64,000 nt of DNA, taken from Phoronis australis (lineage: Eukaryota; Phoronida; Phoronidae). The position numbers and the translations under genes were made by a program. Below, in pieces: positions 46,381-59,600 of this stretch. The stretch covers positions 290,433 to 354,432 of the forward strand of contig NMRA01000211.1 in the NCBI GenBank assembly GCA_002633005.1. The letters are read 5' to 3'. The first letter of the stretch is position 1, and each line of letters opens with the position of its first letter. The notes under the pieces were generated by a model, which was not told the origin of the DNA, made no database searches, and saw only the letters and a list, made by a program, of their open reading frames with translations.

Positions 46381-49300
46381 ACAGAAGTCCCAGTTTCTTC
46401 AGTTCAATTCTACATTAACACTACCACACATAATTCGGAACATTTGTAGGTCTACATTGATTCAAAACCTTGTGAACGACCGGTGAGCACAAGGCCTCAC
46501 GAGTTTGGGAAGATGACGAAAATTAAGATAATCACACTCCTAGTGTAAGTAAGAGGTTTAAAGTGTTTTGTGAAGATGTAACCTCAAATTTCCATGCATA
46601 ACCTATTAGCAAAAATGACTTCCCACCAAGAACTCTCGGGATCCCAGAGGTATCAATACTGGAGATCCTTGTTTGCTAGAATTGAGGTCCAGTAAAATCC
46701 TTGAAATGTCACAGTTACAGTGTCGGAATATTGATGATCCTAAACTCATCATTGTTTGGCTAATGCAAATTTTCATATTAGGGGGCTAAGTTTCATGAAA
46801 CAACACACTCAAAGTTTGGTTACACAAAGGTTTAGACCAAAGAAAATTTCATAATTGGTTCTCGGTTCTATTCTTTGAAAACTGACAGGATTTTTGTTGT
46901 TAATATTTTCAAAAAGAAAAAATCACCCGATGCCAACTGAACCGGTTGGGTATCCCTTATTTTTTCTAGTGTTTTCTGGATTCTGCTGAAAATGTTTGGT
47001 GACCTTTTTTTACGCACCGTCATCTGATGCCAGCTGAAGTTGGGCAGCATCCTTTTTTAAGCAGCGAAACCTGATGTCGTCTGTGAGGCGCATGTTTCAA
47101 AATGAGCCTGGCACAGACCAGAGCCAATTATTCTATTTTTGGCCTTTTGCCATAACAGCACTCGTATCGGTGACGGTATTGGACATCCTGCTGCAATATT
47201 ACTGAATCTGCTCTCGATGTAATGGCAATCAACCTCTGTTTTTACGTTGTATGCAGACACCCTTGACTGTGTTCCGTGTACGCTGGACACTCGCAAAGCA
47301 CTTGCAGTAAGAAATCTTTGTTTAAAGAATGGAGACCACATAATCTATCCCATAAGTCAACAGTTCAACGCCATCGACCAATCACTCCAATAAATGCCAT
47401 TTTACCTGGTTTGCTCGTAAGGTCCTGAACATACACACGGAAAACACCTTTTACTCTCGTGTTCTTGCATGCTTTTTCACTAGGTTTGTGCATCTGCGTA
47501 ATGTACTCCAGGTTTGGTGCCCAAGTAGCGAATTGTTCACAGTGAGTTCAGCCCAAAACAAAGCCAACTACACAATGTTTAGTTGCTCAAATCCCCACAC
47601 ATCTGAGGATTTAATTCATTTTTAGTGAAATTGTTGACATTGAACATTCTGCTAGTAGTCCGGCCTACATACTAGGTTTCATCGGGTTTTGAAATTTTGA
47701 AACAGCTATTAAGACGAGAAGAGAATCTATGTGCTCATTGAGTGGATAAAAGTTCTCTGTGGCAGTTTAATAGTTTTCAAATATAACAATTAGGATTTTC
47801 CACTAGCATATGCGCGTAAGTGGGGTGTGATAAATGATATGAAAATGCCAACAAAGAACTTATGACTGAGCTGGTTTAGGAGAGCAAATTTCTTTCAGGG
47901 AAAAACGACCTCATGCCAAATCGTTCGGGTCAACGCCGAGTGTTTGGCGAGTAAGCTCTGGAACCATTAGCATACTAGGAAAGTGGCTACCACTGGAATT
48001 AGTTGGTGTGACAGAATATTTGGATTATGGGTGAAAATTCCATTCCATAATACATAATATTGCATTTCTAATTGCACTTCATGAAACTGGACGGATGGCA
48101 GTTCGTTGCTGGCATTAGTTTAATTGCCTTGACCTAATTAGCAGTGCATGGGGCTTTATAAGCAAATGTAAGAGACAATTACGAAGTCATGTGAATAACA
48201 ATCATATTGAGGATTTAAAATGCATTTTACAGCTACTATCTGCCAAATTAAAGCAAAGTATACGGGTGCTACAATGAACCTGTCCACCTTCAAGTTAAGT
48301 TTTGAATGGGGACTGCCTGATATTCAGTCAAGTGCTGTAAGTGGCCCATACTCACTTAAAGGTTACTTAGGATCTTACTGACAAGTTATGTGTCTTTTGC
48401 CAAATATCAACAACTTATGAGTTTTATTCATAAATTCATCAATCCTATTTTTGATAGCTCCTCATGAAAAATGGAACATTTTAATAATTCCTTACAATGT
48501 TTTGGAGAGTAGTGCGTAAAGCATAGTGTAATATCTGGAAGCTTGATATGAATCCGAACATCCATTTCTGAGATATGACGTTCCAAAGTTGGACAAATTA
48601 GGACATTTTTATAGGATCCTAGATAACCTTAAAAACAAGAATTGTGGTACCCTGAAATATTTTGTGATCTTGCTAATCATATATTTAAAAAAAATTATGA
48701 AACAACCATCATAGCTATATCGATTGGATGGCTGTGGGTGGAGTGTAACTTCATTCTGTAGTATGTATGGCCAGGAGTTAATAACTCCTTCTAACCTTGT
48801 GATCTCACATCGACTATACAAAATGTAATATTGGGTGTGTCTATGAGGGTTTCAAATGTGGTTTACCATGTTATATTCTTGGTTACTTTTAGGGAAGGGC
48901 TATAAAATAATAACATAAATTTTTTAAGTGCACAAATTGTGGTACTTATTCATTTGCATTTAGCAATTGAAGTAAACAAACTGATTATCATGTGTTATTC
49001 ATTTTATATAAACTTATTTTAGTTCATTTAACGACAGTATAAATTATTCAATGAATATTTTGTATAGCTAGCGGAAGTGTACTGAAATATTGATGTCCAT
49101 TTCTTGGGGGGGCTACTCCTACTAAATGAGTTATGAACTTCTATCCATTAAACAGGAATTTTTGTAGTAAAATTTATAGCTTTAATAATTGGCCTCACTT
49201 AAAATTTGCTGCAATTTTCTTCTAATAAAGTGTGTATCTCAATTTATGACAAATATTGTCTTTTTGAAAGATATTTTGCTCCTCTTTAGTTGATTTTGTT

Positions 49301-49462
49301 ATAAAAATAACGTTACTAAATATTAGCAGCTCTGTAAAACTAAAGTGTTAAACTGTGACAAACATACACAATGTTGAACACTTTGTGTCTGATTGTCTAA
49401 GTCATTGTTGTATTAGTATTGTTTCTTCTTTCTGGCGTAGTCAAATTAGAAATTATTTACAG

Positions 49463-49550
49463 TATCTCTCCAATATAGGACACAATATGGATGATAAGTG
49501 CAACCTTATTTTCTCATTTTTTTCCATAAAAAATATGTAGCACCAAATAA
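49463..49550 (+). repeat. Dispersed ATGGCNGACAAGTGAAA repeat copy
   Basis: TAGGACACAATATGGATGAT is followed by TTATTTTCTCATTTTTTTCC, ATAAAAAATATGTAGCACCA and AATAAACAC. Confidence 0.55.
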
Positions 49551-49659
49551 ACACTTTTACGTGTTCAAGCTCTGTGACAGTTCTAAAAATTGTGGACGTT
49601 CATGATGATGTACAATCATTTTTATCTGAAATAGATGGGATTTTGCCGTACCAGGGCAG

Positions 49660-50190
49660 GGGCAGAAAATTCAAGGATGGAATCGACAATTAGTCGGACT
49701 TCAAAACCACCCACTTCCCCAGTCTTCAAAACCAGTCGGCTGGACTGCAAAACCAAATGGCTGTTGATCAAACATGTTGTCTGGACCCAAAATATGATTG
49801 CCGGTGCTATAATCAATTGGCCGGTGATCAAACACGGTGATCAAACACGACGGCCAGACTTGCTCAGAGATCCCTTTTAATGTCTTGAAGGATTCAAGTG
49901 ACATCTATTTTTTTTCGTACCTGGTGATTTCTTTGACCATTGTGTTTGAGCCACAGCTAACCCATTTTAGGTCCAGTAAAACTGTTTTTTTGGGTGCGCC
50001 CATCTGGTTTTGAGGTATCGGTCATCTGGTTTTGAGGTACTGGCTAACCTGTTCTGAGGTCCAACCACGAAGTTAGAACACTGGCCATTAGGTTTTGCAG
50101 TCCTGAGCCAGCTGGTTTTGAAGTCTGGGTTAAAGTGGTTTTGAAGTCCAACCAATTGTTGATTCCCTGTTGAAATTGGTAGGCATCTTG
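49660..50190. repeat. Foldback element with reiterated TTCAAAACCA motif
   Basis: The left arm (about 49678-49830) has GGACTTCAAAACCACCC, CAGTCTTCAAAACCAGTCGG and GGACTGCAAAACCAAATGG. The right arm (about 50010-50165) has their reverse complements in reverse order: AGGTTTTGCAGTCC, GCTGGTTTTGAAGTC and GTGGTTTTGAAGTCCAACC. The arms are themselves built from 20-30-bp degenerate units. Confidence 0.7.
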
Positions 50191-52837
50191 ATCGTTGGGA
50201 ACAGTTATGAGAATAAAAATGTGAGAGTAATGGCTTACTAAGACCTGTTAACGTATTCAGAACTTGCTCCACAACTTGCTCGCTATGTCACAATTCGGAT
50301 GCGTTATTTACATCATTGTCACTTTCAAAGAAATCGACTAAAAAGATGACAGTGTTCTAATCTTTCATTCTCACTCACAAAAATCCTTCAATAATATGAG
50401 CATTACATGTCTTATGTTTGTAGTAATTTTATTTGAAATTATTTTGCTGAAAACATGAGACAATTTGCAACAAAAATCTGCTCATAGTTCAAACACGTTC
50501 AGTATTTGGATGTATTTTTAAAATGATCATCGAGCTGTATATCTATCACCTAAAACTAAATTAAAATATAAATGTAAAGTACTGAATCTTTTACATATGG
50601 TATACCAGATTTGTTCAAGTTTATGACTCTCTGCCAAATTTTCAAACAGCTTAAGGCTCATGTTCGGGTATGTGCCCATCTGTCATTTTTACATCAGGGA
50701 CTTTTTTGAAACTTCTTTTAAGTGCTCATTGTTTTTCAGTGTCCATTCACCATGAACTCAGTCCCCAAAAGCTTATAATTTAACTAGTCTGTATCTATCT
50801 TATTCCGCAGATGTTTTCGAGTTCAACTTGTAAATGGATTGAAAATTTTATTGTCATGGTAATTATTATGCAGATGTGACGTGTTGTGGTTTATTTTGTC
50901 ATTGAAGGATGTTGAGAAAATGAGGTGAAAAACTGTGTATCAGATGTTGTTTACTCCGTGTCTGACCTGATGACAAATGAAAATAAGGACTCCATATTGC
51001 TCTACTTGTTGGGGCTGTTTATGCTCAGGGCACTGAATTGGGAAATCCGATGATCTGTGTTGGCATTTAGCTGAGCAGGGACTTTTAAAACAAACTTTTT
51101 GAAAGTCTTGGATGTGTATTTACCTGAACACAAATGCCTTGGTCATTCACTTTCAGTGCGACATAAGTATACTTGTAAAAAGCACATGATTCGAAAAGAA
51201 CGCTTACATGAGATGCTGCCCCATTCAAATTTCAGTTCATTTTTGGAGGTATTAAAAGTGCTTAAAACTACCATTTATGTTGTTTTGACAAGTGACTACA
51301 TTATCAGCATCATTAAACCTTCCTTAATAGCATTGCATATCACAATCGTGAATTCAAAAGTTGGGAAATATGAATTAGTGCTGCCCTTTTGTTGAATATA
51401 TAGCCAACGACTAAAAAGTCATTTATCAACCTGAACATACCGTAATCGGGATGGCCAAAATTCCTGATGACATCAAAATTCCAAAACTCTGATCAGCACA
51501 TCTCACTTATTCACTAGATGTAGTTCCACTAAAAGCCTAGAAGTGACTATCAATTGTTTACTAATTGACCACTGAGCATGAGTGGATAATGGCATGTTTA
51601 AATCAGTGACAACAGTGTGTTTGTTGTACTTCCTGAAGTGCCTAAGATTACACCAGCGACATTTTATGTAATGCTAAAATTGACAGATTAAAGGGTCATG
51701 AATTGAGTCTATCCCCATTTTCTTTCTTTATTTCCAATGACTATCCAGAATACGATCACACTTAGAGGAAGAGTGTTTGCTGCAAGGTCAATCTCCCCTG
51801 GCACCATTCAAGCCTTACGCCTTGCATATGACTCCTAAAAAGGTTTATTCAAACCAGTGGGTTGCTTGTGAGGATTCCTTTGATGTTTCGAAGACATACC
51901 TTTCGTTTGCGTACTGGACCAATGAGATTAGACGATTTTATAATAAAAACACTATCCAACTGTGAGGGTCCTTAAACAATGCCGCAAACAGCTCAGTGGA
52001 AATCCACCAATCAGAGTTGACGGCATACAAATCACCAGATGTTGATTATAATCTGCTGCGGATATCAGAGTATGCAGGTTTAAGGAATCTTGAGCATATT
52101 AAATTGGGAGAGTGTGTTAAGTTGAGCTGGGTCGTTTAAAAGCAAAAATTTCGAAATTGCGTAGGCGGGCACTTAAGCACAACATGGGATGAGTAGCATA
52201 GTTTGTATTTTTATGGTCATGTTGAATGATGAGAAACCAAACAAATACTAAACACTGGCACCTCATGTTGCCTGGGCTAAATTACCTGAACAAGAAATAG
52301 CTACTGCATGTTATAAATCAATAAATTCATATTAAAGCTATGATGAAAATTTTTTAAAGTGTCATCATCCTTGTTGACAGAGTGAATTTGAAACACGTGT
52401 TTTTGAGTGGCCTGATATTGACAAATCACAAAAATGATTTATTAAAGATTAATATTGGCTATACTCCTATATAACACACCTTGCTGTCAAATGTTATGAA
52501 AAATGGTGTGTTCTGTATTCAGGAGGAAAGTCCAGACATAGTGACACCTGGTGTGAGTTGCAGGTCATCTGAAAGAACATGGTGTCTGCCGACTCTGAAC
52601 TTAAAAATACTGCTCAATGAATTCCCACTAGGCAATGCTTAGCAACTCTGAATGCCTCCTTTCAGTTAGGAATAACACAATAGGCACTTGCCACATCACC
52701 TGGACATTGAGGATGGGCTTCTTTTGTTTATGAATTAGGGAAGAGGTGGGTGTCAGTAATAACGACTGCCTGCTGGTGGCAACATTATTTCCTGCCCATT
52801 TTACACATTGCAGAGTATAAAAACAATATACCAAGCC

Positions 52838-53430
52838 TTTGCTGCTCAGTAGCAGCATCTGGTGGCCGTGCATTTGGTACTATGGTCTCTAAATTCAAGC
52901 CCATGTGTGACGTTGGGTTCAAGACATATACACCACATTACATGATAAGTGTGTTACCCCGATACTTGATTATGCACTGATGTTTGGGGGGACAGGCCTT
53001 TTTCCTCAGTGTGATTCAATCCAAAATCGGGCTATTCAATATTTTATTAGGGTTCACAAATTTACTCCAGTCGCTGTGGACTGGAGATATGGGGTGGATA
53101 CCCAGTATAGTTTGTTAGAAATTGTGTACGGTATATTACAGCTCTGGAATAGTCTTATTTGCATGTCTGATAATTGTCTCACAAAGCAAATATTTTACTG
53201 GGACCTCACGTGCAGAAAGAACAATTGGTCAAAAACAGAAGTTTATTTAAAAATTAGCATTTCTAGAGAAAAGGAATTCCTCATTTCTCAATTTAGATGT
53301 GGAGTCTTGCTGCTGAAAGTGGAAATTGGCCCTTACGGTATTTTTACTTTTGTTGTGCAGCGTTTGTGTGATTTTTGTACAGTCACTAAAGTGAATGATT
53401 GTTGATTGATTGATTGATTGATATACTCCA
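52838..53430 (+). pseudogene. 3' fragment of a non-LTR (LINE) reverse transcriptase, decayed
   Basis: Across broken frames the sequence reads SVAASGGRAFGTMVSKFKP, then DVGFKTYTPHYM, FNILLGFTNLLQ or its alternative AIQYFIRVHKFTPVAVD, DMGWIPS and LTKQIFYWDLTC. This order is typical of the region after the reverse transcriptase core in CR1/Jockey-type elements of marine invertebrates. Several frameshifts and stops are present. A short (TGAT)n tract at 53401-53421 ends the block, as expected for a LINE 3' tail. The 5' part is missing, so it is dead. Confidence 0.65.
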
Positions 53431-53719
53431 TTCCAAATTGAACTTTTGCATTGTTTGAACAGCAAAGATCGGTCAACTGCAGACAGAAGACAGAGACATG
53501 ATTCGCATTGCATCTGATCCTCCTTCTGAAACCAGTCTGAGTAACACAGTGGGTGGGGGGGGGGGTTTGACTTGACCACTTACTAGAGTGATTTTAATTA
53601 AAGANAGCATATAGAGAAATGTTAATGGGGAACCTGTGGTGCATTAAAAAGTAGGACTGTCACTTGAAAACAATAAACCCATTTTCCATGAGTACCTTGC
53701 TGATCACCCGTTGGTTTTG

Positions 53720-54188
53720 GCTCATTGGTAAAGAACTCAAATTTGTTTAAAGGAACAGCTAAACAGGGCACAATACTGCTTTCAATAAATTTAAATCCAA
53801 AAGTGACTACAAGTCTTCTTTAACACGCTGCAGGGAGATGACAGACTTATATTGAGGGATTACAATCCTACATTGCATTTCATTTCCTTTAAATGCACTT
53901 TCCTTGCATGCATTTATGCTAGCTTTCAAGCTTGTCAAGAAGTATTGAATTTGCTCATTGGTAAAGAACTCAAATTTGTTTAAAGGAACAGCTAAACAGG
54001 GCACAATACTGCTTTCAATAAATTTAAATCCAAAAGTGGCTACAAGTCTTCTTTAACAGGCTGCAGGGAGATGGCAGACTTATATTGAGGGATTACAATC
54101 CTACATTGCATTTCATTTCCTTTAAATGCACTTTCCTTGCATGCATTTATGCTAGCTTTCAAGCTTGTCAAGAAGTATTGAATTTGCA
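53720..54188. repeat. 233-bp tandem duplication, recent
   Basis: GCTCATTGGTAAAGAACTCA starts at 53720 and again at 53953. The units 53720-53952 and 53953-54188 are nearly identical (a few differences such as GTGACTACA/GTGGCTACA and ACACGCTGC/ACAGGCTGC). An ambiguous base (n at 53605) lies nearby. Confidence 0.9.
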
Positions 54189-54765
54189 ATTTTACCAGCT
54201 TAACATTCCAACAGTGTCCTTTTTTGCTCAAATTCCTGTTTTCCAATTTTTTAAAGGCTCAATACTGCACCATTGTGAATTAGTAGGACCAAATGTTGCT
54301 TGATGATAGGTGTGCAAACAAACCATGCTTTCAGTAACTAAAGCAAAATTTTCGTAATTGTACAGGTATGTTTGCTCAGAAATATTCAAAACAACCCCGT
54401 TTTCCACCATGCCTTGTTCTCAGAATTCGATAACTTTTAACATTTGTACTTCACACAGCTACTTCATATTGAAAAGCAGCAACTGTTAGAAAATTTGACT
54501 ACATTATTATGAAAGTTTCATAATTTTGGAGATCGATACACAATTTGTTTTAGGTGGGTCGGTTAATTACATTGATGATCTTGCAGAACTTCTCTTTCAA
54601 CTACCAGCTGAGAATGAGACATGTCTAAGTTATGCTGTTTTAGTGATTAATCCAAAGATGTGAAATTGAAATTTAAAATACTGGTTTATCTCTAACAAGG
54701 CTGTTCTAGGTTAACTCACAACTAAAAAGCTAAGCCATGTATAAACTTTGGCTCCATCAAAGAAA

Positions 54766-55000
54766 CTTACTTTTGATTTAAACAACTTTAACTGCTGTAA
54801 AACTTGACTCGACTTTTTCCTTAAATCAGATTACTCAGTGTTTTTGGTTAAGAAATGAATGACTGTTTGATATTTCCAATTTGTCAAACAATAACAAACT
54901 ACGTATTCTTTTCAAACCCAGGGATCTCTTGTAATTTGTCTTTAATGATCCATATTAGACCAATTTCATAAGTGATGATGGTCTACATCAATTGCCAGTT
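54766..55000. repeat. MITE of the ACTTTTGATTTAGACC family, diverged copy
   Basis: The left end ACTTTTGATTTAAACAACTT and the right end TTAGACCAATTTCATAAGTG..GGTCTACATCAA match the family termini with several changes. Confidence 0.65.
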
Positions 55001-56289
55001 TTGGGACCAAAGGTGGAGTCCACCACTTAGTCTAAAACCAAAAATGGTATACAATACAAAGATCAAAATTTTGGCAGACACCAAACACGAATTATTTTCC
55101 AAATATTTTGGGAAACGCCAAATTAATACAAATGGTTGATTCCAAAAATGCTTTCATAGAGAGAAATTCCATTCTCGCAGAAAATCTGTAGATTCACCTT
55201 TTTATGACAAGCCTCGACATCACTTTTCCTAATTGAAGAGTCCATTCCGGCTCTTTGCATGTCAGAATGGACAAAATAGCTCGGGATTTCCCCGAAATCT
55301 ATTCATCGTGACCCAGACGAGGAAGTCTCGGTTCAGAATAGAAATGTTAACAGGGAAACAATTTCAGTCAGAATATAACGATTCACGACTAGTTATTTTT
55401 GCTGTGGGAAGGATTTTAATTTGGTCATGATGGGGGAATTACATTTTGCTCGATTACTTTTGGTGTGTACTGTATGTTCAGGGTTTCCTGTTGAGAATCA
55501 TCTAATTTAATAGTCATTTCTGATTTCCATAGCAATTTTGTCCTAAATATAGATTTAAATCAGCTTGTGTTGGTCTGAGGACATGTTCGTCAAGCCCAAT
55601 ATTCTCCCTGGCATTAAGAAAATCTTATTCTAAGAGGATTTGCACGCAAATGGACGAGAAAGTGTGCTCTTTCTACCCTCAATAGCAAATTCCTCGGCAC
55701 ATCAAAGGCTTGATAGCGCTGTCACAGATTGAAGTGAGTTAGTCGTTATTCTTGGGCTTGGCTGAACGTGTTGGATGAGATAATTGCGGTCGTAAGCCAA
55801 CACACCTGCTTAGTGGCGTACAAGTTTCAAAGTCAAAAACGAACAATAAGTAAGGCAAATGACCTGAACATGACTGTTTGTAAAATTGTAAATAGTATCC
55901 ATTTTTGAATTTTTAAAATCGATGCATTATTAAAGAAATTAGCAAATAGGTTTTCTTCAGCATTAATTTGTGAATCGATTATGACGGGCTATAGTCACAG
56001 TCTGGCTCAGGCTCGCTTAGGTGTTGGGGTTGCTAAACCCCAAATGTTAGCGTAGGAGTTGTCTCATGAGTACTCATTCTCTTGAAAAGTCACTTGATCT
56101 ACATCTTGTTTTAATGGTTACTCAAATTTTCTGGCTATTTTTCAACTGCTCTCAGCAGCTATACAGTAAAATCCCACAAATTTCGAACAAAAATGATTGC
56201 CAAAATTGACATTTTTTATTTTTCAAGGACTTCTAAGATTGTTGTAAATCCCCAAAATTTTTAAACACTGCCATAACTATGACATAGAA

Positions 56290-56400
56290 CTTTAACATGG
56301 GAAAGTGATAATTTGGTGCTAAATATCTTTTATGGGAAAAAAAAAGTAAAATGTCACGTGTCCCCCATATTGTGTACTAAATTGATGAGATTTTGTCATG
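56290..56400 (-). repeat. Dispersed ATGGCNGACAAGTGAAA repeat, reverse copy
   Basis: On the minus strand it reads TAGTACACAATATGGGGGAC, then CCCATAAAAG and ATATTTAGCACCAAATTATC, matching the other copies. It ends about 90 bp before the acceptor of exon 56490-56640. Confidence 0.55.
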
Positions 56401-56489
56401 CTGCTCTTCTATGGAATTATGAAGCCATCATAGTGGCATTAAAATGTGGTTGTTCACAAATTGATAAAATTTTGTCTAAACATTTTCAG

Positions 56490-56640
56490 GATGAAATTCG
56501 TGAGGCACGGCGAATGAAGGAACTGGAGTTGCAGTCAAGAAGTGACCCAGATGTTATGTGGGCACTGAGGATGAAGTTTCTTGATCAAGTCAAAAAATAC
56601 TTTGGTGTTCCGTATGCCAAAAAGTACTGGTGCCCAGAAG
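56490..56640 (+). CDS. NlpC/P60-like gene, exon with charged helix
   Basis: An ATTTTCAG acceptor and an AG|GTAACT donor bound 50 codons entering in phase 0 and leaving with one base. It encodes RREARRMKEL-like charged helix (actual start DEIREARRMKELELQSRSDP) then WALRMKFLDQVKKYFGVPYA. The F-GVPY-KKY block directly before the peptidase core is probably part of the domain's N-terminal helix. Confidence 0.7.
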
Positions 56641-59600
56641 GTAACTTGTCTCACTCAATGCTCATTATTGTATCCTTTGTTTTACACCACTTGTGTTTTT
56701 GTTTCAGTAGGCATTTTTGGTAACAACGTACCATTTCTCCCACATGTGTTTTCAATGTGTTAAATTTCTAATTAAAATTAATTGTTTGAAATTCACGCTC
56801 ATCTATATTGCCGAAGGACAAAAGCGCACTCTTCAAGACGTCTTCCAATTTTGTTTTCAAGAAAGAGCGTGCTTTGCGTTTGTATTTGCAAAAAAATAAA
56901 GCAACTCCGGTAAATGTAAATGATGATAGTTTGAAACTTTCTTGCATGTTGAAATGAGGATTCGACGTCTGACTCACTGGCCATAACAGACGTGCCGTTT
57001 AAGAGGAACATTTTTTTAAAATCTTTCTGTCTGGGTCTGTTTTTGACCAAATTATCTTAAGAAAGGGTTGGATTTTGTTGTTGAGGACCAGGATCTTGGG
57101 TGAATTTTGACTTTGTAGACACTAATGATAGGGTAGATATTTTCATTCTTCACTTGCACTTACCAGTCCAAAATCGACTCAAATACCTCCAGGATGTTGA
57201 TCTATTTTTTCTTTATTTTTATGTGATTATGTCAAAGCAAACAGATGTTTTATGGAATGGCCATGTTTAACATCTATGACTAAACTTACTTAAGGCTCTA
57301 CCTGACGTTTCCTTTTTTAGATCCAGAATACAACTCTCCACTGTTCTTGGACTGCTGTGGGCTTGTCAGGCGGGCAATGCGAGACTTGGAGGATGATTTT
57401 GGCTTCAAAATTGGCCAATGGAATCAGGCGTATCAGTACGATACTTTACCCAACACCATCAAAGAAGAACAGATGTTGCCAGGAGATCTTGTTTTCATCG
57501 CTGCAACGTACTTCAACCCTAAAAGTATGAGGTTTTTCCGATGTGTTCACTGTATTTTGAAAATTTGACAAATGAATGAGTCTGTCTTGGTGAAGAATTT
57601 GATCAAATATCAACCTTCTCTCAGCCATAGACCTTTAAATAAAGTTTGCAAGGTTCTGTGCAAATCTACTCATTGGCTGCAGAAAAATTGAAGCTTGAAG
57701 CTGACAATTTGTCATAGGATGCTGTGATTCAGCTGAAGTTGTCTCAAACAACTTACATTTCTTCAGTTGGCACATAGATTATGCAATGATAATCTTGAAA
57801 AAATCATGAAATTTTTGCAGTTTCATTAATTATGAAATCTTTCACTTTTTAGGCAAAAAGCAGCGTCATGACATGGTTCATGTTGAAGTATGGTTAGGCG
57901 ATGGCCCTAAAACAATTGGTGCTCGGTGGCAGAAGGGTAAAGTCCAAGTGTTTGACAGCTACGACTTTGTTGCTAGAAGTTATCATAGCCAAAAATACAT
58001 CTTTAAGTCCATTGACACTTGGCTCAAAGGGATTTGCAAAAGGTTTGTGTTACAGTGACAAAATACTGTCTTAACTTTGCTTAATCTAGTTGGTTTGCTC
58101 TGTACAGTTAGCCTAGCCATAACATAACCATTGCCAATGAACCCCCATGAGAGGCCTACCTGACACAATCAGTGACGATATTGAGGTGGTTAGGATCTAT
58201 GCAGGAATGTTAGTATGTGACTTTCGTGAGTGAACCGAATCCTGCCAAATGCAGCATAGCTTGAAAAGTGCAATATTGATAAGATCTAGCCTGTCTGCAA
58301 GTGTTACTGACAAACAACACAACAACCAGTTAGTATTGGAAAATATTGCCACATTCATTAATAGAATAAAAAAAGTTTGGAATTAGGGTCTTCAAACAAA
58401 AAATCTGATGAACTGAAACACTTGCATTATGATCAAAAATGTAACTTTTTCATTACGGTAAAAATTCTCCAGTTAGGGTGCAATATGGCAGAATAAGGAA
58501 TTTGGTTTTATCATTTTTTCCCTATAATTTTGCTTTATATAAAAAATTAACTTTCCATACAGACCAATCGTAGTGTTATAAAACTGCTTGGTATCAACTT
58601 GGTCTCAAGTCGCGTTACAGCAGGAGGCCAAACTCAAGAAGTTGGCTTGTCTTGGTCATGGACCATTTTATTCGCCAAGCATGCTGGAAAGTAACTTGAC
58701 AAACTGTCAGTTCTTTCCAAGATCTAGAATCACTTCTCACAAATTGAGATCAATATCACTGCGCTGAGTGTTTGAAGTCATAGATTATTTTCTGAGACCT
58801 GTTTATAACAAAGAAATATTAAACATGGTTCAAACTTTACAGTAATTTTGTTGTTTGTTACTATTTTGAGTGTTTTTAGCCATATGGTTGACTAATATCC
58901 GTTTGAAACTATAGTAATTTTCACCTATTTATTCTCCAATTTTGCAGACAGGTAAATTATAATTTTTTTGAAATTTCTCAACTACCACTTATAAAATTCT
59001 ACCTCATTAAACTTGGCTTGAAAGGTACAGTTGATCAAGTCAAAGAACACTTCTTGGCAAAATTTTCGTTATTTACTGCGAGGTAGTCGGTTTTAGCAAT
59101 CATGTAGACAAAATGGAAGCTTTTTCTTTCTTTTAGGAACAATTGGAGTGAATAATTAACACAATGGTCCACACTGACTGTCCTTACGCCATTTTGTACC
59201 CAGCTTTCTTATTAGCGTAATTAGGATCTATCTTTGAAGCCTTGAAATGAATGGATAAAGCATCTCATTATAAATATCTTAGACAGTTCTCTGTGTACAC
59301 TATATCTCATTGAAAACTATAAAAATTATTTATCTGGTGTTAGTTTACTTAGTGAATTATCTTAATGCAGCAAATAAGTGACAAGTAAACGTCACTGTTC
59401 TTCGATATCTTCAGGAGCAACCGAGTACAAGTATAATCCTCTGATTAGAAAGTTTATTCAAATAATTGAAACTATTTGATCAGCTCACGAAAAGATAATT
59501 ACAACAGGACAAAAATTGCTGTTTTAAGACCAGCTTACACAATACTATTTTTTACTGGGATGTTGCACAATTTGCAATTTTTTTTGAGCTGTTGTGAACC

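Larger units (their letters stand above)
33070..52830. other. Long stretch with no supported gene
   Basis: Besides the repeats listed separately (36607, 39026, 41545, 45127, 46175, 49463, 49660) I see only short, AT-rich, unrelated open frames on both strands. No exon chain with agreeing phases could be built. If the exon at 19764 belongs to the NlpC/P60-like gene, all of this is intron. Confidence 0.45.

Noticed and set aside
51777-51965. 62-codon plus-strand open frame with protein-like composition
   Set aside because: No flanking splice sites in compatible phase and no recognised motif.
53807-54246. Two similar minus-strand open frames that look like paralogues
   Set aside because: They are the two copies of a 233-bp non-coding tandem duplication.
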